This document shows positions 1-13,000 of a DNA stretch of 64,000 nt, in pieces. A model generated the notes under the pieces. That model was not told the origin of the DNA. It worked only from the letters and a program-made list of their open reading frames with translations, and searched no databases. A program made the position numbers and the translations under genes. Position 1 is the stretch's first letter. Each line of letters opens with the position of its first letter. Origin of the DNA: Siphonodentalium dalli (lineage: Eukaryota > Mollusca > Scaphopoda > Gadilida > Siphonodentaliidae); NCBI GenBank assembly GCA_032622095.1, contig CP136062.1, positions 17,051,739 through 17,115,738 of the forward strand. The letters are read 5' to 3'.

Positions 1-3000
1 TTATGGTCAATAAAATGGGACCACCAATAAAATGCTGCACTGATGACCATATAGAGCCATTTTGGTGCTGCTACATGCTGTATTATTGCTAAACAGCAAG
101 TTTAGGGGTCTATCTTAGCTGTTCTGCGTTTTCTAATACCGTCCCATCCTATCTAATACCGTCCCATCAGCGAAAAAAAACATGTTTTCATCTTGATTAT
201 GGTCAATAAAATGTTACAATGATGTCGAGAAGATATTAATCTAACATTTTATGTAAAAATATCGCCGCGGGACGGGGAAATGTGAATGCATGGGGTGATT
301 TGGTGTTTGTTTACATTTTCGTTCTGCAATTTCGCTTCCGTCCCATCAGCGAAAAAAAACATGTTTTCATCTTGATTATGGTCAATAAAATGGGACCACC
401 AATAAAATGCTGCACTGATGACCATATAGAGCCATTTTGGTGCTGCTACATGCTGTATTATTGCTAAACAGCAAGTTTAGGGGTCTATCTTAGCTGTTCT
501 GCGTTTTCTAATACCGTCCCATCCTATCTAATACCGTCCCATCAGCGAAAAAAAACATGTTTTCATCTTGATTATGGTCAATAAAATGTTACAATGATGT
601 CGAGAAGATATTAATCTAACATTTTATGTAAAAATATCGCCGCGGGACGGGGAAATGTGAATGCATGGGGTGATTTGGTGTTTGTTTACATTTTCGTTCT
701 GCAATTTCGCTTCCGTCCCATCAGCGAAAAAAAACATGTTTTCATCTTGATTATGGTCAATAAAATGGGACCACCAATAAAATGCTGCACTGATGACCAT
801 ATAGAGCCATTTTGGTGCTGCTACATGCTGTATTATTGCTAAACAGCAAGTTTAGGGGTCTATCTTAGCTGTTCTGCGTTTTCTAATACCGTCCCATCCT
901 ATCTAATACCGTCCCATCAGCGAAAAAAAACATGTTTTCATCTTGATTATGGTCAATAAAATGTTACAATGATGTCGAGAAGATATTAATCTAACATTTT
1001 ATGTAAAAATATCGCCGCGGGACGGGGAAATGTGAATGCATGGGGTGATTTGGTGTTTGTTTACATTTTCGTTCTGCAATTTCGCTTCCGTCCCATCAGC
1101 GAAAAAAAACATGTTTTCATCTTGATTATGGTCAATAAAATGGGACCACCAATAAAATGCTGCACTGATGACCATATAGAGCCATTTTGGTGCTGCTACA
1201 TGCTGTATTATTGCTAAACAGCAAGTTTAGGGGTCTATCTTAGCTGTTCTGCGTTTTCTAATACCGTCCCATCCTATCTAATACCGTCCCATCAGCGAAA
1301 TAAAACATGTTTTCATCTTGATTATGGTCAATAAAATGTTACAATGATGTCGAGAAGATATTAATCTAACATTTTATGTAAAAATATCGCCGCGGGACGG
1401 GGAAATGTGAATGCATGGGGTGATTTGGTGTTTGTTTACATTTTCGTTCTGCAATTTCGCTTCCGTCCCATCAGCGAAAAAAAACATGTTTTCATCTTGA
1501 TTATGGTCAATAAAATGGGACCACCAATAAAATGCTGCACTGATGACCATATAGAGCCATTTTGGTGCTGCTACATGCTGTATTATTGCTAAACAGCAAG
1601 TTTAGGGGTCTATCTTAGCTGTTCTGCGTTTTCTAATACCGTCCCATCCTATCTAATACCGTCCCATCCCGTTCTGCAATTTCGCTTCCGTCCCATCAGC
1701 GAAAAAAAACATGTTTTCATCTTGATTATAGTCAATAAAATGTTACAATGATGTCGAGAAGATATTAATCTAACATTTTATGTAAAAATATCGCCGCGGG
1801 ACGGGGAAATGTGAATGCATGGGGTGATTTGGTGTTTGTTTACATTTTCGTTCTGCAATTTCGCTTCCGTCCCATCAGCGAAAAAAAACATGTTTTCATC
1901 TTGATTATGGTCAATAAAATGGGACCACCAATAAAATGCTGCACTGATGACCATATAGAGCCATTTTGGTGCTGCTACATGCTGTATTATTGCTAAACAG
2001 CAAGTTTAGGGGTCTATCTTAGCTGTTCTGCGTTTTCTAATACCGTCCCATTCTATCTAATACCGTCCCATCCCGTTCTGCAATTTCGCTTCCGTCCCAT
2101 CAGCGAAAAAAAACATGTTTTCATCTTGATTATGGTCAATAAAATGTTACAATGATGTCGAGAAGATGTTAATCTAACATTTTATGTAAAAATATCGCCG
2201 CGGGACGGGGAAATGTGAATGCATGGGGTGATTTGGTGTTTGTTTACATTTTCGTTCTGCAATTTCGCTTCCGTCCCATCGACGAAAAAAGTTGTTTTCA
2301 TCTTGATTATGGTCAATAAAATGCTACAGTGATGTCGAAAAGATGTTAATCTAACATTTTATGCAAAAATATCGCCGCGGGACGGGGAAATATGAATGCA
2401 TGGGGTGATTTGGTGTTTGTTTACATTTTCGTTCTGCAATTTCCTACGGTTGTTCTGCGCTTTAATACCGCTTCCGTTCCGTCCCATCAGCGAATAAAAA
2501 CATGTTTTAATCTTGATTATGGTCATTAAAATGCTACAATGATGTCGAGAAGATGTTAATCTAACATTTTATGTAAAAATATCGCCGCGGGACGGGGAAA
2601 TGTGAATGCATGGGATGATTTGGTGTTTGTTTACATTTTCGTTCTGCAATTTCGCTTCCGTCCCATCGACGAAAAAAGTTGTTTTCATCTTGATTATGGT
2701 CAATAAAATGCTACAGTGATGTCGAAAAGATGTTAATCTAACATTTTATGCAAAAATATCACCGTGGGACAGGGAAATATAAATGTATGGGGTGATTTGG
2801 TGTTTACATTTTCGTTCTGCGTTTGACCGTAATCGCCTATTTCCGTCGTGTCTATTTTTAGCCGATAATATGAGCTTTGTGTTGGCGAATGAGACTATTA
2901 AATTGTTGCTCCATGTACGCAATGTTAATGCCGACTATATATAACCATTTTGATGCCGCTACACGCTGTATTATTGATAAACAGCCGGTTTTCTAATACC

Positions 3001-3072
3001 GTCCCAATACCGTCCCAAATACCGTCCCATACCGTCCCAATACCGTCCCGTCCCATCGTCCCATTCTGCATT
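1..3072. repeat. Satellite array, 375/404-bp higher-order unit
   Basis: The same block returns with its GCCGCGGGACGGGG word near 265, 640, 1015, 1390, 1794, 2198, 2373, 2583 and 2760. Spacing is 375, 375, 375, 404, 404, then about 175, 210 and 177. The first copies are almost identical. The 404-bp variants carry an extra segment of about 29 bp containing CCCGTTCTGCAATTTCGC. Each 375-bp unit holds two related halves, both with ATCTTGATTATGGTCAATAA, so it is a dimer of an older monomer of about 177-210 bp. The right end is diverged and finishes in short ATACCGTCCCA repeats (2995-3060). The array is open at the left edge. A 61-codon open frame recurs in every unit but is a by-product of the repeat. 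Confidence 0.95.
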
Positions 3073-3084
3073 TTAGTCACTCCC

Positions 3085-4866
3085 CCATCTTTGCCTTGTG
3101 TTTTGTTTAGTTTAGTTTTTTGGGCGACCAAAGATGAGATGTGTTCGCACCACACTGTGCTAAGGCCAATGAAATCACTGAATTTCAGATTATCAGCTTA
3201 ACCGCATTATTTCATTAGTATCTGAAGCAAATTAATGAACACCATAAACAATAGAAAATTAACACAGCTCTTCGTGCGGGATAATCTTTAAAGCCAGTGA
3301 CACCTCAGTCATCCTGACAGACTGTACAAACATAATGATAATGGGGCATTATGCATCATGAATATTTTTGTTAATTGGAATTGTCAAATCTAACATGCAT
3401 GTTGTGGCTTCTAAGTAAACAAATTACCAGTTTTTTTAAATGGAGGCATGATGTTAAAGGACTCTTAGTTGCAATTAAGACCCTCGCAATAAATGCTTCA
3501 ACAAACGCTCTTTATTGACTACCCTATACATGTTCTATGTATACTATAGGGCGACTGTATATACACAGACGGTATAGATAACTTTTAAGAGTGTTAACAA
3601 TATTTTATTAGAACGAAAAAACAGAACGTCACATTTACAATGTATACATAGAAAAATAACAAATAGTTCAAATGGCGATATGATAACAAGCAATAAGCCT
3701 ATTTTATAAAAACTTTATTTAAATCAAATACACGACATCGTTCTTGTAGAGCGACATGCATTGACAACACTGGGCATAAAATCCAAATATGCTTTGTTAA
3801 ATTTTATTAAATGAAATCAGTGATGACCTTGGCATATTGATGCACTTAAAACTGATTGTATTTACTAATTTTATTTACTTTATTGATACACGCTACCAGC
3901 ATATAACAATTATCTAGTTTCATTATATCACATCTTCTGAGTGCTGAGACATATTTGATTTCTAATTCCGTTTCTATGTTGGACACTACCATAATTTAAA
4001 ATTTCGACTATATACATGTATGCACCATTTACCACACATTTTTTCCTTCCTGTTTCATTGTTTTTCCTACCTACTCCATTATCTTCTCAATCACACCCAA
4101 CCCTTCTCAACCCCGCACTCGCTTAACCTACTTCACAAAAAACCTGAGTAAACATAACTATATTCAAATCCCCGCTTTCTTTACCATGCAGCTGTCTCTA
4201 TTGACACTCGGGGTAACATTTCTAGAGGAAAGGATTTTTATAAAAGCCATAGGCTTATTGCTTGTTATCATATCGCCATTTGAACTATTTGTTATTTTTC
4301 TATGTATACATTGTAAATGTGACGTTCTGTTTTTTCGTTCTAATAAAATATTGTTAACACTCTTAAAAGTTATCTATACCGTCTGTGTATATACAGTCGC
4401 CCTATAGTATACATAGAACATGTATAGGGTAGTCAATAAAGAGCGTTTGTTGAAGCATTTATTGCGAGGGTCTTAATTGCAACTAAGAGTCCTTTAACAT
4501 CATGCCTCCATTTAAAAAAACTGGTAATTTGTTTACTTAGAAGCCACAACATGCATGTTAGATTTGACAATTCCAATTAACAAAAATATTCATGATGCAT
4601 AATGCCCCATTATCATTATGTTTGTACAGTCTGTCAGGATGACTGAGGTGTCACTGGCTTTAAAGATTATCCCGCACGAAGAGCTGTGTTAATTTTCTAT
4701 TGTTTATGGTGTTCATTAATTTGCTTCAGATACTAATGAAATAATGCGGTTAAGCTGATAATCTGAAATTCAGTGATTTCATTGGCCTTAGCACAGTGTG
4801 GTGCGAACACATCTCATCTTTGGTCGCCAAAAAAACTAAACTAAACAAAACACAAGGCAAAGATGG
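3085..4866. repeat. Long inverted repeat, arms ~630 bp
   Basis: Positions 3085-3712 reappear, reverse-complemented and almost unchanged, at 4236-4866. The outer ends pair at the word CCATCTTTGCC and its complement. The inner ends pair around ATAACAAGCAATAAGCC before alignment fails near a 5-bp gap. The spacer of about 520 bp is AT-rich and shows no coding potential. The left arm begins directly where satellite-like sequence stops. No terminase, transposase or target duplication is visible. It may be a foldback element or a segment duplicated in inverted orientation. Open frames within the arms are mirror images of one another and not genes. Confidence 0.9.
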
Positions 4867-5480
4867 CATGTATTCCAATAAAATGTGTGCGCGCAGTGTT
4901 CGTGATATACGAGAGACTACACAATCATGGATTTAATTAAAATTCGAGTTTCACACGTAAGTGTTTATATAAGTCTATAAAAAAAATTGGGTATTATTTC
5001 AAACAGTCTGACCATTGACATATTCATGCGTTCAAACCAGTTAATCTATTTTGTAACTTGGCTTTTAGTCGCCGGGCTCCGGCATCTGGGCTTTTAGTCA
5101 CAACTGAAGTGCGAATATTTTGGAGCGAATTTCTGCAACAATTTCACCGCGTGGTGGACCCATTTGGAAAAAAATACATTCCCTGTGTCTAATCCTACAT
5201 TTTGATATACTATACGCCCCATTATATTGAATATACCAGCTGAAATCGATCGTGTAAATGTAAACATCGAGTCTATTTTTAGCTGTTTTATCGGCGCTTG
5301 TTTGCGTTTCGCTATTACAGTTTTCGCACTAAAACAGCCATATTGTAGATAAAAACGATTGCACAGTATTCCACTGCGTTATTTGATACCTAAAACTTGG
5401 TGTTTGCTAGCGTATTCGTCGAGAAATCTAAATTCTAAACATTAATGTCGAACGCAGTTTTTCGTGTTTGTGGCATTTTA
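4867..5480. other. No gene seen
   Basis: Unique-looking sequence between the long inverted repeat and a tandem duplication. I see no coding frame, RNA gene or clear repeat in it. Confidence 0.6.
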
Positions 5481-5905
5481 TGTTAGGTCAGTTTTCGACC
5501 GAATAATGCAACTTCCGGTGTCCGTTCAGTGGCGGGGTTAATATGTTTGGATAGGGCGAATATCGGCCTTTCGTTAGACACCAAAATGAGCGCCCTACGC
5601 CCTGTATTCCTCGAGATATCGGCCGTTCCACGCAATTTGAAATTCCGTTCCGCAGATTGCCATGCTATCCCAAATTTCACCCCATGTTAGGTCAGTTTTC
5701 GATCAAATAATGCAACTTCTGGTGTCCGGTCAGTGGCGGGGTTAATATGTGTGGATAGGGCGAATGTGGGCCTTTCGTTAGACACCAACATGAGCGCCCT
5801 ACGCCCTGTATTCCTCGAGATATCGGCCGTTCCACGCAATTTGAAATTCTGTTCCGCAGATTGTCGTTCTATTCCATATTCCATCCCATTCCGCAGATTG
5901 TCATG
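5481..5905. repeat. 204-bp direct tandem duplication
   Basis: The segment starting TGTTAGGTCAGTTTTCGA at 5481 repeats at 5685 with a 204-bp period and about 90% identity. A third partial copy ends near 5905 (ATTCCGCAGATTGTCATG). A reverse-complement copy of the first ~100 bp lies at 39117-39222, so this is a dispersed family. The antisense frames of about 65 codons in both copies come from the repeat; their conservation mirrors the DNA identity. Confidence 0.85.
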
Positions 5906-8900
5906 TCCCCAAAGGTGTCATTACCTGCAACCAGAAATTATTTACACACTACACAGGACGGAAGCGATCGAATTCTCGCATTGTTGTCATAATAATGTTG
6001 ACTTAACTGTCGAATGATAGAACACTGACACACGGCGATGGCAATTGTTTTCACGGTGATAATCCTGATGAGAAAGTATGGAATAATACAATAAGTCTAC
6101 CGTACACAACACTGACTTAGTGACTACAGTACAGTACCGTTTTATTAATATAACAGTTTGTTTTCAGTTTTGAAACTTGTCAGAGTAAACTGGTATTATT
6201 ATTACCCATTCTGCTATTCTGCAATACCAAATGGCCTCACCGTCACACTACTAGTATTTTTATACACTTCATCTTCAGGTTAATCATGATTGCAAGGAAA
6301 TACCATACGTAGCGGGAATTGTCTTGGTCCTGGATCCTGTTGGATCCAGCTATTATTTTTTTAAACTTTCATCCTAATATTTGTAATATTATAATAGTCT
6401 CTCTGACACTCATGTATGAACATTATTATTTTTCGCTCAGTTTTAAATTTACGCAGCTACAGATACAGTTCTTAATCGATGTTGAATATATTTGAGAACC
6501 GCCATGCACAACATACATGTACATATACTGCATGCACCAGTACCGGTACATATATAAAGGCCAAAACAAAAAAAACTTCCATGTTTCGACTGACCAAAAT
6601 CCACGTTCAGGACCTCAAACCTAATTTTTTTCCCTCGACAGCGATAATTTTTTTGCCGAACTTTAGCGTTACACACTTTTGCCTCTTCCTGTTATAAATA
6701 CAAAACAAAATTTTAACACAACTCCATTGTGAAAACACTATACATTAAACCGAAACAACTATCATACAAGCCTTCCATCATGATCATTTATAACCATGCA
6801 TTTTTTCAGTTTCCCCATGTACATGTAGGCCTATCCATGTGTATGCTGAGATATAAAAATGGATTAACTTACTGAATGCGAAATTGCTACCATACATGAT
6901 TTGTGGTTTAATATGTTAAAACCCAATTGGTCTGTCTTCAATTCTTTTATTGTTTAGTCAGCTAACGATCAGTGAGAGCAAGTACAATTACATTGTTCTC
7001 CTTTCGTTTCACACAAGTAGAACTTTTCTCAAAGTACATTTAACTTCTCATGTGCATGGTCAGTGGCTCCCCAGTGACAAGCCACTGTTCATCGCAGTTA
7101 CTAGTACCATGGAAACATACATGTACATGTTAAAACTTAACCACTTTAAATTACTTGTACCGCTGCAAACTTAGCTTGAAAGATATATGTCTTATTAGCA
7201 TCATAGTAGCAACTGTTTAAGTAATGGTTGATAATCCTCAATCATATAAGGCAAAAAAAAATAATACCTGTGGAATTGTGGAATAGACATATGTCCAGTT
7301 AAACTTTTCACATGCCCATAATTTAACTGATTGGAAAGGTTATAAATATACCTTCGATCAACCTACATGTCTATACCTTAATCAACTATTACAGTGATCG
7401 TGAACATTTTGACAAGTGCAAATTTTGGCACCTGCGAATAAAATATTGCCAGTAATTATAGGTGTGGGAGCAATCGCTCCCTTTTCCTGGGAAAGACTTG
7501 GCCAATGCATTCTCTTTTATACTAGTAGGTGACGTGCCACATTGGCGACTCGCATATATAAGAGAATACATTGGCACAGGGTTTTTGCAAAATTTCAGGA
7601 AGCTCCAGTTAGGAAAGGGTTAATAATATAGCATCGCCTAAGTAGTATCAGCTTAGAAGCTAATATATGTAGGAAAATTAATACACAGCCCTGAGTACTG
7701 TAACGTGACCCATGGATTGTCGTAGGATAGGTGCTGTGTTTCTCAGATGATTTTAAAGTGGCACTAATAATTAGCAATAAAGAGTGTTTGTCATCAGCTT
7801 AGAATATATGTGGGGGGAACTGTCTCAGGTGTCTCATGGAATATGGTAGGTGCGGCAAATCAAAGAGACACTAATAATTAGCTTGGATGACTTGTAGGCA
7901 CAATAATTATTTAACCCTCATTAAAGCAAACTCCTGGTATCCCAGCTACAGTAGTAGTTACTACTGTTTATTTTTAATGTTGACAACAATGCTTTTAGAT
8001 GTCAGCAAAATTTACATGGTTGTACTCGGTAGTTCAAACTGCTTGGCATAAAAAAGGACTGTCAGTCGTTCCTTTTATTTAACAGTTCAAACTCCACGAA
8101 AAGAAGCCATAGTACTTACATGTACAATGCAGCATACACTTGATCAATTGATTAGTTGTGCAACCACACTTGTTAAAATCATGTCTGTATTGTGTATGTT
8201 CTATTATTGTATACTTAAAGTGTTTTATTTTCTATTTTCAGGGATATTTTGGATCTACATCCTGCTTATCACACATATAACTATAGAACTATGTAAACTA
8301 TCAGAAGTTCAACTCTGTGATCTGACATTTACTGGTTCTGAATACATTTTGAAAAGGCATCAGACAATTTTTTGGACAGTTGTAAAATTAAAATTCACAA
8401 TCAGGGATTAAATGGAACTGTTGTACCCTGACTATGATGAGACGAATGTCAAATCCACTATTTTCTGTGGGCTTTCTTCTTGGAATGTTAGTCACACACA
8501 AAGACAATATCAACACCAAGGACACAAACTTCAGCTCCCTTATAATACTACTAGAAAAGGAAATGATGAGAAAACAGGATAACAGAAAATACACCATCTA
8601 TTCTAAATTATATTGGAGGTAGTCATGTGTGCAATTGATACTTTTGACGTGGAGGCACACATGTGTAATATGTGCACACAGTATAGTGATTCTTGTCCTG
8701 AGGTAACAAGGAATTCACTCAAGGAAGCTGATGTGTATTTATTTATTCAGTGCAAAAGTTAACATCTTATGAAAGTACAGGGTATTGATCCACTTGTTCT
8801 AAGGAAAATATACACTGCTTCAATTCTGGAGAATGTAAATCTATTACATTTGGAAAGTGTCATAATTTACATTTGAAGGTGGCTGTACATATAATGTCTA

Positions 8901-9138
8901 ACAGAAAGTGTAATGAAAAGACATGACGACTCCTGGGTGATGTGATTGCCTTCTGATTAATAAAATATTGGGCCAACAGTATGATCATATTATTTTGAAC
9001 TAAATTCAAATTCTCCAATAAGCAATATATTGTTATCAGAATGAGATACTTCCATCAAACCGGTTGGTATTTTTTCATTCTTGCCACATTTGTCATGTTC
9101 CAGGGATCAGGGTGTGCAATAAAGAGAGGATCTACAAC
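5906..9138. other. Intergenic, one hairpin, no gene
   Basis: AT-rich DNA. The only structure I can support is an imperfect hairpin at 7500-7577, listed separately. Short open frames here have no recognisable motif. Confidence 0.55.
7500..7577. repeat. Imperfect hairpin, GCCAATGCATTCTCTT arms
   Basis: GCCAATGCATTCTCTT at about 7501 pairs with AAGAGAATACATTGGC at about 7559-7575. A related hairpin, CGCATTCTCTTACATATA pairing with TATATAAGAGAAAGC, lies at 11425-11475. Two copies of a hairpin with the same arm words suggest a small dispersed palindromic element. Confidence 0.6.
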
Positions 9139-9279
9139 GAGTCCCCAGTTTATTGCGGAATTTACAGAACGAGTCCAGAATATAAATTAGAACTGGACGA
9201 GCCTTTGTTGAGGTCCTGACCTAATGTAGTGGACGAGTTTTGAAAATTCCGCTAAAGCCTATACTCTGGGGACGAGTTA
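9139..9279. repeat. Imperfect inverted repeat with ACGAGTCC ends
   Basis: AACGAGTCCCCAG near 9139 pairs with CTGGGGACGAGTT near 9267. Further in, GCGGAATTT near 9157 pairs with AAATTCCGC near 9246. The arms are interrupted by short mismatched blocks. It may be the remains of a palindromic MITE. I see no ribozyme core. Confidence 0.5.
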
Positions 9280-9654
9280 TAGATTATATTTATTACATGA
9301 TCTAAAGCCTCGACAAAACCTACTTAAATCAACAAATGGGACGCTAAACTAACATCGGCTTCTATAAGACATGGGATGACTTTTCATGTAACTGTGCATT
9401 GTTTGCGCGTGTAAAGAAATAGTCCCAGATAAATAAAGACACTTTGATGTATTTAATGGTGTATATATAATGACATAACTTTTCAAACTCTTCATGATTA
9501 TAGCTGGTTGGAAAAATATTGGAAGACATAATATATGGAGTGTAAATAGACAGACCGGAAGTCAAGGGTCACCTGGCACTATTTCCTGTTATTCAACGAA
9601 CGTTTAATATCACAGTTTATCACATAATTAACTCACAAAACCAGGTTCATAATT

Positions 9655-9725
9655 ATTGGTAAGACACACGTGTAATATTAGCACGTGCGATGACGTCACG
9701 TCATTATTTAAATGACTTGCGGTTG
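9655..9725. promoter_or_regulatory. CRE / E-box cluster, promoter-like
   Basis: Within 45 bp there are two CACGTG-type E-boxes (ACACGTGT and GCACGTGC) and an extended CRE (TGACGTCACGTCA, about 9691-9703). An ATTTAAAT TATA-like word follows. No convincing exon follows on either strand, so the site is unassigned. Confidence 0.35.
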
Positions 9726-9850
9726 CTGACGTTTATGATAGTTTTATTCAATGAATTCTTTGTTGTTTCGCGTTTCACGTTTATTTGATCATGTGATAAA
9801 AGGTATATCAAACTCATTCTACTTTATACATAATTTATCAACATCATCCA

Positions 9851-9898
9851 CTAAATTCTATTTGAGTCTCGGTGAACCTCGGCTCAAATCGAATTTAG
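9851..9898. repeat. Short hairpin
   Basis: AAATTCTATTTGAGTCTCGG pairs with CCTCGGCTCAAATCGAATTT across a 4-6-nt loop with a few mismatches. It looks like the centre of a small palindromic element; limits are not clear. Confidence 0.5.
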
Positions 9899-10099
9899 TT
9901 ATCTCGATTGATAGATTCCGTACAAAATATAAACTCATGTGAGATCCTCTACATACAAATATTTACTATAATTTTGCCTTACATACATCAGGGTACATAT
10001 ACTACTATAGCTATATAAGTTCCCGAAACATGACTGCAAACAGCAATTATTATGTTGAATTAGACATTCAAAGAAAGAACATACATCGGTGCTATGGCC

Positions 10100-13000
10100 C
10101 CAAGTTTATGAAACTCCTGCGATCCCATAACAATAACGCATGAGGTATTTCACTGTTCGTGCAGAAAATTGTACTATCTTTGCGCATTTGCACTCATATG
10201 GTAAACCGACGACAGGAAAACACATAATCAGTTGTGTGTATATATTGCATACCAACGTTTCATATTGATATACCGGTAGTGACACATGCGTCCATATGCT
10301 TGCGATATACACGATGGCAAGAGTCTGCTAATTTGGTCATTTCTATTCTTAACAATGTGTTCCAGACTCGTGATGTTTCAATATTTTGGGAGGTGTGTCC
10401 ATACGGTTGTGACGTTGATGAACACGTCCTGGCATATGGACTGAAAGATCCTTTATTGATGCAGTAGTGCTGTGGAAAATGATTGACGTATTTACTCAGT
10501 ATAACCAACATAAAACTACAGCTTTAGCATCGTGACAGTCTAGTAATAACTAGACAAAGGTTTCCTTACAGTTAACTCTCAACGTAAGTTGAAAGTAATG
10601 AAAGTTAGGTCTAGTTTTAATAAGATTGGCATCGTGGTATACCAGTGATTGGTAGCAGTGTCCTCAGCTCAATTCGGTATGATTGTGATTTGATATTGAC
10701 GGTTTGTGGTGTCAGTTATATTTAAGCAGGTACCTGTAGCTACAAGCAATTGCATTAAAATCGGAAAACAATTCAGTTTCAAACTGGCAATTTCACAATT
10801 CCATTGCACATGCAGGAACAGACACATTGCAAATATGTTAAGATGCGGTGTGGACTTCCGGAATGTTTATGAAATTCTGTGCGATCGTGGAAGTGTATTT
10901 GACAGGTCAAGCTATCATTACGTCATTGCACTTGTCAGATAACGAAACGAGCACACACATGCGGTTTTGTATAACATATTTCATACCGAGCGAGTGATAT
11001 TGATATGGCGGCAAGTGCTTTCATATGCTTGCGACATACACTATGGAAATAGTCTGTCTACCCATTAGTGGTAGGAAGTTCAATGTTGCTATTACATAAT
11101 TTCACAATGCGTTCCATAGTTGGGTATGTCGATATTCCAGAATGGACGAACATATGGTAATAATGGTTGCGACATTGATCAACTCATACTAGAATAGAGA
11201 CTGAAAATCCTTTATTGGTGTACCAGCGCAGTGTGAAAATGGGTGATGTGAGAGTGCATTAAAATATATAATACGGCCTTACACTTATGACATAACCAGT
11301 AATTATGTACAGTGTTCTCAGCGCTACCTGCTATTAGAGTTTTGATGCTGATAGTGCGTGGTGTCTACTAAATTTAACAATGTCATAACTTGAGTTTCCG
11401 GAAATATTACGAAAAACCCTGTACCAACGCATTCTCTTACATATACGAGGCTTCCTATATAAGAGAAAGCACTGGAACATGGTCTTTAATACCACAAGAA
11501 TGCAGCTCCCAGCATTAAGAGGATACACAAATATTGCAGGAAAAATACAGACAGTCACTAAAATACTAACAATTTCCAGGTTGTGTGATTAAATCTATGG
11601 GTATAAATCGTTATATGTATTTGGCACTTTCATGGAAGAAACCGTGTTGATCAACATCCATAATGCAGGGATGTAGAGACACTTGTGGGGAAGGGTGGGT
11701 TAGAATATGCCGTTCCAATGTGTTATTAACAGCCGCATATGTGTGTTAGTTCCCCCTGGTATATGACATACTTGCATACGTCGCGTAAGGATAACAGTTT
11801 GTATTTGACTGATCTTGCGATCATTATGCCACTACACTCGTCCGATATACGACAACAGTAACTCGCGCATGCGATTTTGTGTATATATTCCGTACCAAGT
11901 GTGCGATATTGATGTCGTGTCAAGTGCGTCCATATGCGTGCGACATACAGTATATGGCAATAGTTTGACAATCCGTTAGTGGTATTCTATGTTCAATTGT
12001 GGTTAATTCTTAATTTCACATTGCATGCGTTCTAGAGTTGGGGTACGTCGATATTCCGGAAGGGGTGCTCACATGGTTGCGACATCGATTAATGGATCCT
12101 GGCATATGGACTGAACATTGCATTATTGACGTAGTAGCGCAGTGTACAAAAAATAAAGCCTCAAAAATGTTTACACAACCAGTAATTGGGTACAGTATTC
12201 TCCACTACGTGATGTATGACTGAATTTTGGTGCTGATGGTGTTTGGTGTCCGTGTTATTTTGAAGCAGATATGACAATTATCGCAAGAAGAATACAAATG
12301 AAGTTACTAAAATGCAGGTTTTATGGTTAAATCTATATGCGTTTCTTACATGTACCTGAAATTGAGCACTTTCACTCAAGAAACAGTGTTAGGCAACATG
12401 TGTCTTGAAGGGATATAGAGACATCGATGGGGAAGAGTCAGTTAGAATATATCGATCGAGCGTGTGGTAAACAGACCCAGTTGCATGTTTGTTACTGGTC
12501 GACAGTGTATGATAATCATGCATGCGTCTTTTAATGAGAACAATACTGTTTTTTGGCAGATTGTGCTATCCTACGCCATTGAACTCGTCCGATATACTGA
12601 CAACAGTAACACACACATGTAGTTTTGTGTATATATTCCATACCAAGCATGCGACATTGATATCGTGTCATAAGTGCATCCACATGCTTGCGACAACCAC
12701 TAGTTATGGCAATAGTCTGTGCAACTGGTAGTGGGACATTGTATTTAATCGTGGATACTTCTTAATTTCACATTGCGTTCCGAAGTTGATTAACATATCC
12801 TGGAATATATTGACTGAAAATTGCTCTATTGACGTAGTAGCAGTGTACAAATTATTGATGTAGGAACGCTTTACACACAAACAAATAACGATTATATAAC
12901 GGTGTGACATAACTTGTATATTTGGGTACAATATTCTTAACTCTGGTATGACTGAATTTAGGGAATTATGTGCATGCCTGCGTCGCGCAAGGATGACACC

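Noticed and set aside
282-1996. Identical 61-codon open frames repeated every 375 bp
   Set aside because: They are carried by the satellite unit; identity reflects DNA homogenisation and not selection. No motif or start context supports translation.
1-2820. CRISPR-like array
   Set aside because: Units are contiguous and near identical with no variable spacers, and the DNA is eukaryotic.
5483-5884. Two related 65-codon minus-strand frames as a gene pair
   Set aside because: They follow from the 204-bp tandem duplication; differences are not biased to synonymous positions as far as can be seen.
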